A program made the position numbers and the translations under genes. Shown here piece after piece: positions 12,533 to 23,689 of a stretch of DNA of 64,000 bases (position 1 is the first letter of the stretch; the number at the start of each line of letters is the position of its first letter). The notes beneath the pieces are model-generated. The model saw only the letters and a program-made list of their open reading frames with translations. It made no database searches and was not told the origin of the DNA. This DNA comes from Hippasteria phrygiana. Lineage: Eukaryota; Echinodermata; Asteroidea; Valvatida; Goniasteridae. Where the stretch lies: assembly GCA_037893225.1 (NCBI GenBank), contig JAZGUH010000117.1:3782001-3846000 (forward strand), given 5' to 3'.

Positions 12533-13079
12533 CAAGGGTGAGATTGGCCGAAAAAGAAAAATCCACGAAATCTGCAGTGTTTGGGGGTCGCTGAGGATCC
12601 CAGAGCAACGTAGGGTCTATGGTTTGCATTTGCCTAAAAGGCATCCCTTAAAACAGAGATGTATTCGAGTCCATCACAAGTCCCTGCAAGTCCATCACAA
12701 GCCCTCTAGTCCTAATCCCAATCACAAGCTATTCAAATGAGCTTTGACAAAGGCATTGCTTAGTCATGGTTCAACCAGTTACTGGTGACCGGCTCTATGA
12801 AAGGACTTCTGACTGGGCTTGCGAAAGGACTTGTGAAAGGACTTGCAGGGACTCGACTACAACTCTGCCTTAAAATACCCGTTTCTATTGGTCTATATCC
12901 ACTTTTACAGGTAAAAACACCTTTAGGGCAACACCTCAGGAATTCCAGATTTCAAAAGATATTCTTTAAAATTTCTGAAATAAGTAAAATTTCTGAAATA
13001 AGTAAAATTTCTGAAATAAGTAAAATTCCTGACAAAAAAATCCCGAAATCTGGAAAAATCCTGACAAATCTCACCCCTG
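12533..13079. mobile_element. MITE family A copy 1, carrying a nested family B insertion
   Basis: Ends CAAGGGTGAGATTGGCC and ACAAATCTCACCCCTG are inverted. The interior has ACGAAATCTGCAGTGTTTGG, GTTTGCATTTGCC, and TATATCCACTTTTACAGG. GTGTAA flanks both ends. A family B MITE splits it at 12654-12867. A short triplication of AATTTCTGAAATAAGTAA lies at about 12970-13027. This element lies in the probable SNX4 3' flank. Confidence 0.85.
12654..12867. mobile_element. hAT-like MITE, family B copy 2, 8-bp TSD CCTTAAAA
   Basis: CAGAGATGTATTCGAGTCC at the left and GACTACAACTCTG at the right. Flanked by CCTTAAAA at 12646-12653 and 12868-12875; the uninterrupted CCTTAAAATACC is seen in other family A copies. 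This is therefore an insertion into an existing family A element. Confidence 0.93.
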
Positions 13080-13312
13080 GTGTAAAATACGTGAAGCAAC
13101 ACGGGATCCTGTATATGCAACAATTATGGAACCATTATGCACTGATCATGCGTTATTGCAAAAATCCTTGCATACAATTGTCATATCCTAACCTTCCACG
13201 CAACTAGATCAGTTTCAGATGGAAGTATTCAACCCTCCATAGACCAAGACGTGCAATTACTGGAAACATGGCAAGTGGAATGATTTAAGAATCATTATCC
13301 AGCAGATGTACA

Positions 13313-13360
13313 TCACATCTTCTGGAAGCAGTCTTTCATGTTGGTCCACACAGCAATTCC
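13313..13360 (-). CDS. SNX4: SNX4 exon 12 (C-terminus and stop)
   Basis: A 48-nt terminal coding exon: GIAVWTNMKDCFQKM then TGA, against human GIQVWTNAKECFSKM. The acceptor is TTGCCTTTTCAG. About 230 nt of unique sequence follows before a MITE starts at 13079. No AATAAA is seen on this strand in that stretch, so the 3' end of the transcript is not placed and may run into the transposon. Confidence 0.94.
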   Translation of the reverse strand, partial: GIAVWTNMKDCFQKM

Positions 13361-16300
13361 CTGAAAAGGCAACAAAATTCACTTATTGGTGTTAAATTTG
13401 ATCAAGCCCTCACACCCTTTCCTAAGCTCTTTACACACTAGACAATTCTCAGGAGTTGACATGGGGTTGACATGGGGTCGACGCGGGGTTGAAAATATGC
13501 GACGTTTCACACTTGTAGATTTTCAACCCTGCGCCAACCCTGCGCCAACCCTGCGCCAACCCTGCGCCAACCCTGCGCCAACCCTGCGCCAACCCTGCGC
13601 CAACCCTGCGCCAACCCTGCGCCAACCCTGCGCCAACCCTGCGCCAACCCTGCGCCAACCCTGCGTCAACCCAGAGATTGATTTCGCCCCGGGTTGAACT
13701 CAACCCTGCTCGAGACCAGGGTTGAGATTTTTCAACCCGGGTTGAAACTCTCGCTCCGGGTTCAAAACGGTAGTGTGAAAAAAAGTAGGGTTGGGTTCGC
13801 CCCACGTTGAGAGTCGTGGGAATTTTTCCTGTTGTGGGGTACAAAGGTCATGGCATACTGCACACTTTTTCTGATCTTTATCTAAAGGATATGTGTATGT
13901 TTTATACGGCACAATGTACATGGTTGTGACACAGGTGTTTCGTTTGCTGAAGTTTTCAGTCTTCGCAAATACATATAAAAACAGAGCTTGAGTGATTCGT
14001 ACGACACTTCAACGGGAGCTATGTTGTCCACATTGCATTGTGGGATTTCGCACAGTGCAGTACACGGCAACCACTTGCCCCAGGTTGACACTGCACAAGT
14101 GTGAAACATTTATGCTCATCTCGGGGTTGAATTTGCCCGGGGTGACATAAGCTTGTATGCATGAATCAAGTGTGAAATGACGCGGATTGAGCACAGGGTT
14201 GAAAAATTTAAAACTCAACCCTTGGCGGCCCGGATTCGCCCGGGGTTGAGTTCAACCCGGGTTGAGAGTCTCTAGTGTGAAAGGGGCTCAAGGGTACTGA
14301 TGCCGACAGCTAATCCCGTTCTTCACAAAATGTTGTGAACAAAATGCAAAGAATTGTGAGTAGCCTACCACCAGAGGGGTGGGGTCTAGTCATAGGTTAC
14401 ACAAAATTTATGCTATGAGAGATTAAAGAAGTTTACCATTATAAACACCTTGGATAGAGCAGTGGGTATTGCTTAAAGGTAGAGTACATGATTGGTCATT
14501 GTTGCAATTTTTAGAAATGGGCGGATTTGGGGGTTAGTATTTTATAAGAAATATCGTTCTACTGACCTGTTCAAAGTTTTGCGTTCTTGGATGGCAAAAA
14601 AAACGAGAGAAAAACGACGTTCATTTTAAACCGTCGGGCGGCATTTGTTATAGCACCCTTTTGTAAAATGAGCCCAATTGTTAATAAAAGTTGTAAATGG
14701 GATCATTTTCAATTGGTCACATAACATGTACAGAGGCTGAGGGCCGAGCGGAACATCCAAGATCCACTGCATGCACTGGTTACAACGTGTCGCTTTGGTA
14801 CACTAAATGTGCGCCCGTTTTCGGATTGTTAACCCACTTTAAACACAATACGGATTAACTACATTTGGTCAATAGAGGGCAGTTTTCCAACAATTGTTCA
14901 GCCGAACAATCGTTGGAAAACGATATAAATTTCCACTTTTCTTGAAAATGACAGCACACCTGGTGCCATTTCACAGGATGATTGAGACAGTCTATTGGGG
15001 TATTTCGTAATAATTCAGTAACAACAAATTTGGAAGATTACCAATCGTGTACACTACCTTTAAGTTCCTTGGTAGTTGTCTTAGAAATGCTTTCCATGGT
15101 GTCGGAAGACCATGAATATGAATGCTCAAGGATTTTTGGGACTTTGGAACAAGGGAACTCTGTTGGATAATGATCTGATGACATGTCAGTTCTCTCACTC
15201 TGGATAGAATCTTAGGGTCCAATTCTATGGAGCTGCACAAGCAAATTAATTATTTGTTTGTTTAATGCAAATCGCCCATCACAAGGCCAAAGGCCACTCG
15301 AGGTGTGGGCTAGAGAGGAAAGTGTGGAAGAACCAGCCCTCACACTAAAACAAGACAAGATAATCTGATCTCTTCACAGTATGAATAGGGTCGGGATGGG
15401 TAACTGGTCCATGGCACAAGCAAAAATCAGCTGGGAACCAGTCACAACCGGTATACATTACATGACATTTTGGCCGGTTACCCATTCTTGCTTAGCCATT
15501 TTTTCCTGTGCTTACCACATCCATGTGCTTATAGCTTCATGACATAAGCCACAGAACCATATACTTGCAGAGCATCCGTGATCTTTGTGCATTAAACTTT
15601 GGACATTCCAAAGTTAAATTTCAGAACCAAACAGCACACTTCATGTAACCTATTTGATTTGTTGGTGGTTCTTACCCTTTTCGATAGTTTAATCTGCAAA
15701 ATGGCATAGTTGATGAGTATCTCTTTGAGATCGGTCGTTCTTTGCTTCTTAAATCTCTCCACCTCAGCTAACGCATTCTGTATGAACTTCCTATTCTCAA
15801 CAAAATGGGGAAACAAAAATATGCATGTTGGCTAAAGTGGAAATTATTCCCAAAATATAATACTGTTTAACCCTAACTCCCTATGCATTTTTACCAGGAG
15901 GCTTCCTCAACCTGTCAAAATCTATGCAGTATACCTATGGCATCGTACCTCCACGTAAAGTTATGGTGCCAAGGCCATACAGTCCTGAACTGAACCCATC
16001 AAAATTAGACAAAACCTGCTGTTGGAGTTTGTAAGGCTTCGAGCAGTTAGGGTTAAAGGTATTTCTTTTTTTGGGGGGGGGGATAAGCTAAAGAAGTGGT
16101 ACTTTCTACCTGTGAGCAACATTTGTTTTTTAAACTGAGGCAAAAAACATTCTCTTAATTTATGTCTGGCACAAAATCTCACAGTAATGAAAGGTACATA
16201 ATTTATCTCTTGCAGAATAAGTCACAACTAATATTTGTTTAACTTAGAGCGATACAGAAAAACAACTGTCAACTGCTTCAATGTGGGACATGTGGTTTTT

Positions 16301-19300
16301 GGCACAGAAACATGATACCCTTAGCTTTGCCTTGGGTATATAATACATCCTATGGGTGGAAAACAAAACACTATAGCCTATATCGTAAGCTAGAATTACC
16401 CCCCGACTCTAAGGGAATTTTTGCTAAGAACCTCCCTTAACCCCTTGAAGTCGATTATTTATAGTGAGGCGCCGGGGTGCCGGGTGCAGCCAAGCGAATC
16501 CGACACATGAGGTTTGTGCAGCCAAGCATAACATACACAATAATCAAACAATGGATTGAAACTGCAGAAAATGGCATGTATAGACGTCATCCGGCCTGGT
16601 GGCACTGATTTGTTTTGTGGCTATAGCCGTCATCCGGCTTCAAAGGGTTAATCCTCCTAAATCAACTCTTGAGCAGTAACCCATAGGCACATTATTTGCA
16701 CTTTAACTTTTGAAGGACATCAAGCTATAATAGTTGGGCTCCACTGTCCTCAATCCTGCAAAATTCTCCCGAAACCTCCTGGTGGATTTTGAAGGATAGA
16801 GGGTTAGAGTTAAATAATGATGCGTGTTGCATCTAGCAACCCATCCTCAACAACTCAAAAAGCAGGGATTTTCCACGGGTAGCCATTCTAAATCCAAGTA
16901 CGGGATCACTCTACTTTGATGACCTTTTGGACTGCACAACTTACTCGGCGTCTTGCGTTGCTTGCTGCAGATGCTCCTCGCATTCCTCTACCTGCTGGCC
17001 CAACAGTGTAACCTGGGCACTCCTGGCCTCTTCACTCTCTGGCCCAAAGATCTTTGACCTCATACCTCGGAAGGAGAACGACTTGCTGGGTGCATTTCCC
17101 TAAATGACAAACAAACAAACAAACAAACAAGTCAGAAAAGACATACAGAAGACGTACATTATATGAAGCATCCCTATGTATATTTCTGGATGTTACAATA
17201 ACTATTAAACTTTGTGAAAATCAATTTTTGTAGGGGAGGGGGGGGGGGGGGGGAATTCATAGCTTTAACCCTTTCCCTACCAATGTGGAGTTTACTCGAC
17301 AAGCCACAGCACCCCAGTTGCTTACCAATGTGAGTTTACTCGACAAGGAAACCACACACAAAGCAACCAAACAACAGATATGCTCACCATGTTTCAATAA
17401 ACTTGTGTTTGTGTTTTTTGCTGTCCATACTTCATCCTCAAACGATCAGAAAGTGCTTATTCAGATCTTTCTAATGGTGCTATGAAATTTATGTGTCACC
17501 ATTACAATATTTTGAGAAAACTGTATTCAAAGTTTTCTTCCACAGTCTTTTGTATGGAGTGCCATTTGTTTGTGTGACAAACAAGTTTCCTGTTTGGTAA
17601 AGTGGACCAGAAGAGAAAATAACCATAACTTTGCTATAATAGCAGCTATGTCTTTAATTTTTACACCACATGTAAGAGTAAATGTCATGGAACAAACTTT
17701 GCCCACAACATTTTCCATTTCAATTAACTCTTGAGGGTGAAATCTTTGATTGAAAATACAACCATTCAACAAGCAGTCAGCTGCTTTTTCTGCGTAAGTG
17801 GTTTTTATGCTTGACTGAACAAAGAATGTGGTACTGGGGGAAGATAAGCCAATAAACAATGTGGTACCTAGTGCTGTGATATATCGGATGAAATCATATT
17901 TCTTGCTCTTTGAAAAACACTTCCTTGGTATCTATTGAAGATGTATCCTCCATTTAGATCTGGACCCAGGAAAACCATAAGGGTGGTTGGACTGGTAACC
18001 TGTTCTGTTGTAGCCCTTTATTTAGAGTGGCTTTTAGACTTGTATTAGGCGACTTCCATAAAAATAAAACAACCAACAAACCAAATGTCTCTAGTTAACA
18101 ATCCACGCCATGTAACCCCCCCCCCCCCCCCCCCCTGCATGAATCCAGGATGCACCAACCACGATTACTTGAGACGTACCATGACTTGGTTTCTTTGTAA
18201 CACCTTGGCAGCGAGCATGTCGTCTGCCTTCTCCAGCTCATACTGGAGGATTTCTTGCTTCCTACACACAGACCTGAAGCAGATTCAAACAGAATCATGA
18301 GATACTAATGAATCTTCCAATAAATATCCGACCATCCACCACAAAAGGCTGATCACTTTCTGAGATTTCTATTTAAACTAAACAGTTTTAAACACAATTT
18401 ATTTGATATTCATAAATACCTAAGCCAGTTTACCCGTTCCCATTAGTCGAGAGCCCGTCACGTGGGTGGTTATAAACGGCCGATAAAATATCAACCGGTT
18501 TTAAACACTTTTTCCGCTGTCACACGAAATTTAGACTCCTAGGAAATCTGGTTCCTTTTATTGGTTGAACACTCGTGCGAGCAGTCACTCTCCCAATTAC
18601 GCAAGTGCAATACGACCGTTGCATCCGTATTTAGAGTCCATAATTTTACACTACACCGGCACTGCTGCGTTCTGGGCCACATCACCCCACATATCACGCG
18701 TGCATCACACACGCGTCAATTCCCATATATATAAGGACATTTTTAGCACTACTCACATGAGGCACGAACCATTAAATAGCTAAAGGGGTGTTTTACAAAC
18801 CAAGGTAAACAAATTGAACAAAATCATTGGAAATTTATAATTTTCGGAGTTTTTTGCTGAATTACACAAAAAAAGGTAATTATCAAACGTCCATGCCCCA
18901 AAGTACTGGCCCAGCACATATTTATTCCCTTATTCAAATTTGTTAGTTTTCAAGGTTGTTATAATCCGATCTGTAATTTCAAGCTTCACCGACTTTATAG
19001 CCCATTTGTGGTGGAGTGTCACATGTCCATGCTATAAAGAGAAAGCAGTGGTCTACTGAGCCTGGGAAGCTTGGTGGTTGAGTGTTTAAACACCAAGATT
19101 AACCCTAACCCTGCCAGACGCAGCACACACAGTGCATCTGTGCTAACAGCTCCACTTTGCTGGACTCTGCACACAAGTCAATGTGACTAAGTATGCATGC
19201 GTCTGGCAGGGGTTCTAGCCAAAATGCCCTGGAGGGTTAGGGTTAATAAAGTAGGTAACAATTTGTGATTGCTCATCCCTCACCCTCCCTAAAACCGCAA

Positions 19301-22300
19301 GATTTCTGATGAAGCATAAGAGCCATGTCACATGAGGCAACTCATGGACGTCAGTTCCAGACAATCTCCAAGACGAAAAACAATTTCAATTTTGACACAA
19401 TTTGTTTTGCAGCGCAGCACACAACCAGGAAAATGTCCTCTTTACTACCCCAGAGCTGCCAACTCTCCCTGATTTTGCGGACTTTTATTATAAATATTCA
19501 GACAATAGCAGTTACAAAATACAGGTAAATTAAACAAATATGAACAATTGAAAATCCGGGAGATTCTCAAATTGTGTCCGGAGTTGAGAGATCGACCAAT
19601 TTTCTGGAAGTCTTCCGTAAAATCAGGGAGAGTTAACAGCTCTGCTACCCCAGCATTACTTTAGTCTGCTGTGTTGTTACTTGCCTCAAAGTTGCTTGTA
19701 AATATTGCCTCATGCGACAACGCTTTAAGACAGAACAAGCAGCTTAACTGTAAATCTTACTTGAGGGAATCGGCAAAGTAGATGTACTCCTTGAGCTGGT
19801 CAGCTATCTGTTCCTCTTCATTCATGTAGTCATCAATGTAATCCTTGTACCTGTGGATTGAAAGAAAAAATCTAATTACAACGTGCAGTCATCAATTTGA
19901 GCCAATGACAGCTGCATCTGGGACACTGGATGTCTTTTTCATGGTTAATGCATGTCGGTGGTTGCCAATCCACTCTAATAGATTGGTAACCATTGTTAAA
20001 TCCTACAGAATGGGAGACTTTTGAGACACTGGTTTTATTAGTTCTGACCATGCACGCGTAGTTCTGACCATGCACGCGTAGTTCTGACCATGCACGCGTA
20101 GTTCTGACCATGCACGCGTAGTTCTGACCATGCGCACAACTGGTGAGAACGGAAAAGGACCGGCATGACTGCTACCACCAGCATCTCAAAAGTCTCCCAT
20201 AGATGAATCAATGCATTTTGATGGCATTTCCTACATCAAGATCCAGTGTTCTAGCCAGGGTGAAATTAAAGCGTAGGGGCATTTTGCTCAAGGATGGACA
20301 GTGGGAGCGCAGAGCGCGAAGCCCTTACAGCGTGGGGGTCCAGGGTCCGTTTAAGGGGCCCGAAAAATCTTAGATTCTAGATGCTCTTTGGTGCAATCCG
20401 AGGCAATTCCTGGCCACTTTCCCTGGACTGTTTTGAGCAAAATTGTTAAGATTGTATAGGCAAAATTTAGTTCATTTGAAATTGTTCAAAAATTATTCTT
20501 GCTCTTAAATTTATGGCGTAGTGGTAGAGTAGGGGCAGGATTCAAGCGTAGTGCTAATTCACGAAAGCGTAGTGGGTGCTAGCGCTATTTGATGCCTGGC
20601 TAGAACACTGTCAAGATCTCCACTATCCTACTCAGGCTATCCGAGTTGGCCGGAATATGTCATAACACCTGGTTTAAGAGTTGATGAGTGTGCAATGATC
20701 TCAATTATTAGTAGTATCCAGAGTACTCTTCCGAGATTCTGAGCAAGTATTTCAGCGGAACAGCTAGCTTAAAGCCAAGGATGCTAAATGGATAAGAGTC
20801 TGTTTTAACTCTACCTAACATTCTTGCCAGGAACCCTCTGACATCCTCTAAAATCCACCACATTGCAATAACCCAATGGCAGATCCCTTACACTTAAACA
20901 AAACCAATTCATTAACATCAAGTCCCATGTACATTGTATACGTTAAGTAAGAGTGGATGGGCTTGACTGTCCTCAGTCCTACAAAATGCTTTAAAAAAAA
21001 ACTCTCTTGATGAATTTTGAAGGATCAGGGAGGGTTTTAAGAGTAAATAAAAGAATATATTTCAACACACTGCAATGTTTACATAATAGTCCAAGGTTCA
21101 ACTGTGATTAGAATACATGTAGTACAATGGGTTGGACACCAATGAGCAAACAAAAAAAGCACAGAGAATGCTTTTGTTTTAAGTTTTAAAATTGGGTCTT
21201 TATAAAATCAGATTCAGTTCAAGTAGTTGGAATAAGTTTCCACAGACAAACCGTTTTTGCACTTGCTATCTTTAACCAACCACTGCTCAGAAACAAAAAC
21301 CTGTAAAGGCGACAATTTTTTGCTGCTTATGTTTAAAGGTCCGTACCCTAATAGTATGTATAATAAAACTGTGAAAACTTTGCAGTATGTTAACATTTCT
21401 GCCACAAGTGGTTTTCCATTATTTTCAACCATCCTGCACATCATCCAAATTACAGATTTGATTTCGTCAATGGATGAGAGTCGTTTCTTACGCATCCATG
21501 AAGTGGCCAGCACTCTGTAATCCATCTCCCATCTCTTGCTCAATGCCGCTCCACTCGCTGAAGACCCGGCCATAGTTACCGTGGATCTTGTGTATGCCGT
21601 ATAGTCTGTCAACAAGCTTCTGCAAAACAAAACAGTCAAAAATGGCATGGAAGGTGCAGACTTTACAGTGTCACAAAAACCATCTCAAAATAAAGCCCGG
21701 CTGAAATGGGGTCTGAACTGAAGAGCTGCATTGTACAAGGCCAGGGACACGCTGCCTGGAGATTTTCTTTTTAGAGGGTATGTTCAGACGGAGGGCATGT
21801 TCAGACGGAGGGCAACTTTTGGGCTAGCCCTTATCCAATTAATAAACTCAACGGGGGTTATGTAGAACTAGTGATAAAATCCAAAATGTGCTCACGTTTA
21901 TACAATGATGGTTAGCTCCGGAGCTAGAGTTGCAGTGGAGCTAAAAAGTCTCCATTTATGTTACATAATCTATGTTCATGGGGTGACGGTAAGTCATACT
22001 TCCAGCCTACAGCACGTAACCAAAGGTCATACAAATGACCGGATGTGTCAGTGTGGGCTAGGTCACTTGCATTCAAACAACAAATTGCAGTGGAGCTAGG
22101 TCGTAAAAAGAAGACCCGCTGAGCTGAAAGCTGGTCTCACCCCACAAATTTACATGGCTATCCAAAGGGACTAGCCCCTCAGCTGGCTAAAAATGGGGGA
22201 GCTAAGTTGCGTTCCAAAGACAACTCCTTAGGTGAAGCTAGCCACCTTCAGGGCTATCTCAAGAGTTAGCCCTCCATCTGAACGACCCCGGAGTGAACAA

Positions 22301-22980
22301 AGAAATTGACAGGAGCGGATTTGAACCCAAAACCTCCGGGTTACCACACCGGTTCTAACTGAGCTACGTATCCTGCCCTATTTGGGAGGTCTGGTATTTT
22401 GTCAATATCTTTGTTCAGGATGCGCAAGTCAAAAATCGTAACCCATAATGCTGTATAGCCAGGGATTAGGCATCAGCTTCATGATACGTCCTGTAGGGGT
22501 CACTCAATGAATACACGATTTTCTCATCTTATAAAGCCATCAATGTATAAGACCCCCCTGGGTGCATGCAAATTCATATTCAAATTGTTGGAATTAGCAG
22601 GATTAGAGTTAATCCTAACCCTGCTAAATCCGACAATTTTAATAATATGATTATTTAGACCTCTTATTTAACCCTGGGGAGGGTTACTTCAAGAATCTTT
22701 CAACCCAAATATCTAATTTCAGTATATTTCAAGCACTGAGGGCAATGGAGACATTCATTGAATGAACTTGTCGCTTGAGTCACAAAAACCAACTGGCCCC
22801 GCACAATTTCACTACTACAGAACCTGTCATAAGACACTTAGGGGTCAGGGTGGGATATGTACCAGGGGTGAATTGGCCGAAATGAAAAATGCAGTGTTTG
22901 GGGGTCGCCAAGGACCCCAGAGTAACGTAGGGTTTGTATTTGCCTAAAGGCACTCCTTAAAATACCCCTTTCTATTGGTC

Positions 22981-23028
<48 letters not shown>

Positions 23029-23658
23029 ATATTCGTGCTTATATAGCGCTTTACACAAATGTCTCAAAGCACTTCACTATTATTACCCCTGGTCATCAGG
23101 CCATGAGATCAATTCTATGCAGCAGATCAAGATCCACGCTATCTGTTCTCCACCCTCACAGGTAATCATTTCTACTCCTTGGTGGAGAGAGGCAATTGTA
23201 GTAAAGTGTCTTGCCCAAGCACACAAGCACCATAATCCCCCGACGGGGTTCAAACCCACATGCCACCGCACGGAGTCAGACACGGTAACCATCGGACCAA
23301 GGTGCTCTACATCCAAGGTGCTCTATATCCACTTTTACAGGGGTAGGAAAAAAAAACCTTCAAGGTAACATCTCTGCAATTCCGGATTTCAAAAGAGATT
23401 CTTTAAAAATTCTGAAATCAGTAATAATCCCGACAAAGAAATCCTGAAATCGGGGGAAAAAACCTGACAAATCTCACCCCTGATATGCACATTTCACTCA
23501 ACCACCATGACATTGCTTCAATTAAAAAGCCAACCCTTTAAATTCCATCCAACAGGTCTGAAAGGTTACAAGGAACAACACATAGAATATCCAAACAAAA
23601 AGTGTTTCAATGAATCTGCATAGATCTCATTCCTGAACTCTGATATTTCATTCCCCCT

Positions 23659-23689
<31 letters not shown>

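Larger units (their letters stand above)
13361..15675 (-). other. SNX4 intron 11
   Basis: Contains a large TIR element (13425-14288) and a family E MITE (14473-15063). 15241-15560 shows SINE-like words (CAAGGCCAAAGGCCACTCGA) but no box A or box B that I can place. No extra exon is needed between exons 11 and 12. Confidence 0.85.
15791..16944 (-). other. SNX4 intron 10
   Basis: About half of this intron is three TTAA-flanked MITEs, one nested in another (15867-16056, 16396-16813, 16437-16651). The remainder is AT-rich with a G tract at about 16071-16082. Confidence 0.85.
19851..21491 (-). other. SNX4 intron 7
   Basis: Packed with small elements: a palindromic element with a 20-bp array (20009-20201), a hAT-like MITE (20244-20610) and a TTAA-type MITE (20805-21040). 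21041-21491 shows no recognisable element. Confidence 0.85.

Noticed and set aside
13386..13844. 131-codon ORF with Gly-Ala-Gly-Leu-Ala-Gln repeats
   Set aside because: Translation of the 12-bp CAACCCTGCGCC array inside a transposon; the real SNX4 exon 12 lies next to it in a different frame.
17527..17859. 110-codon minus-strand ORF in intron 9
   Set aside because: No recognisable domain, no homology I can recall, and no fit to SNX4 splicing; likely chance.
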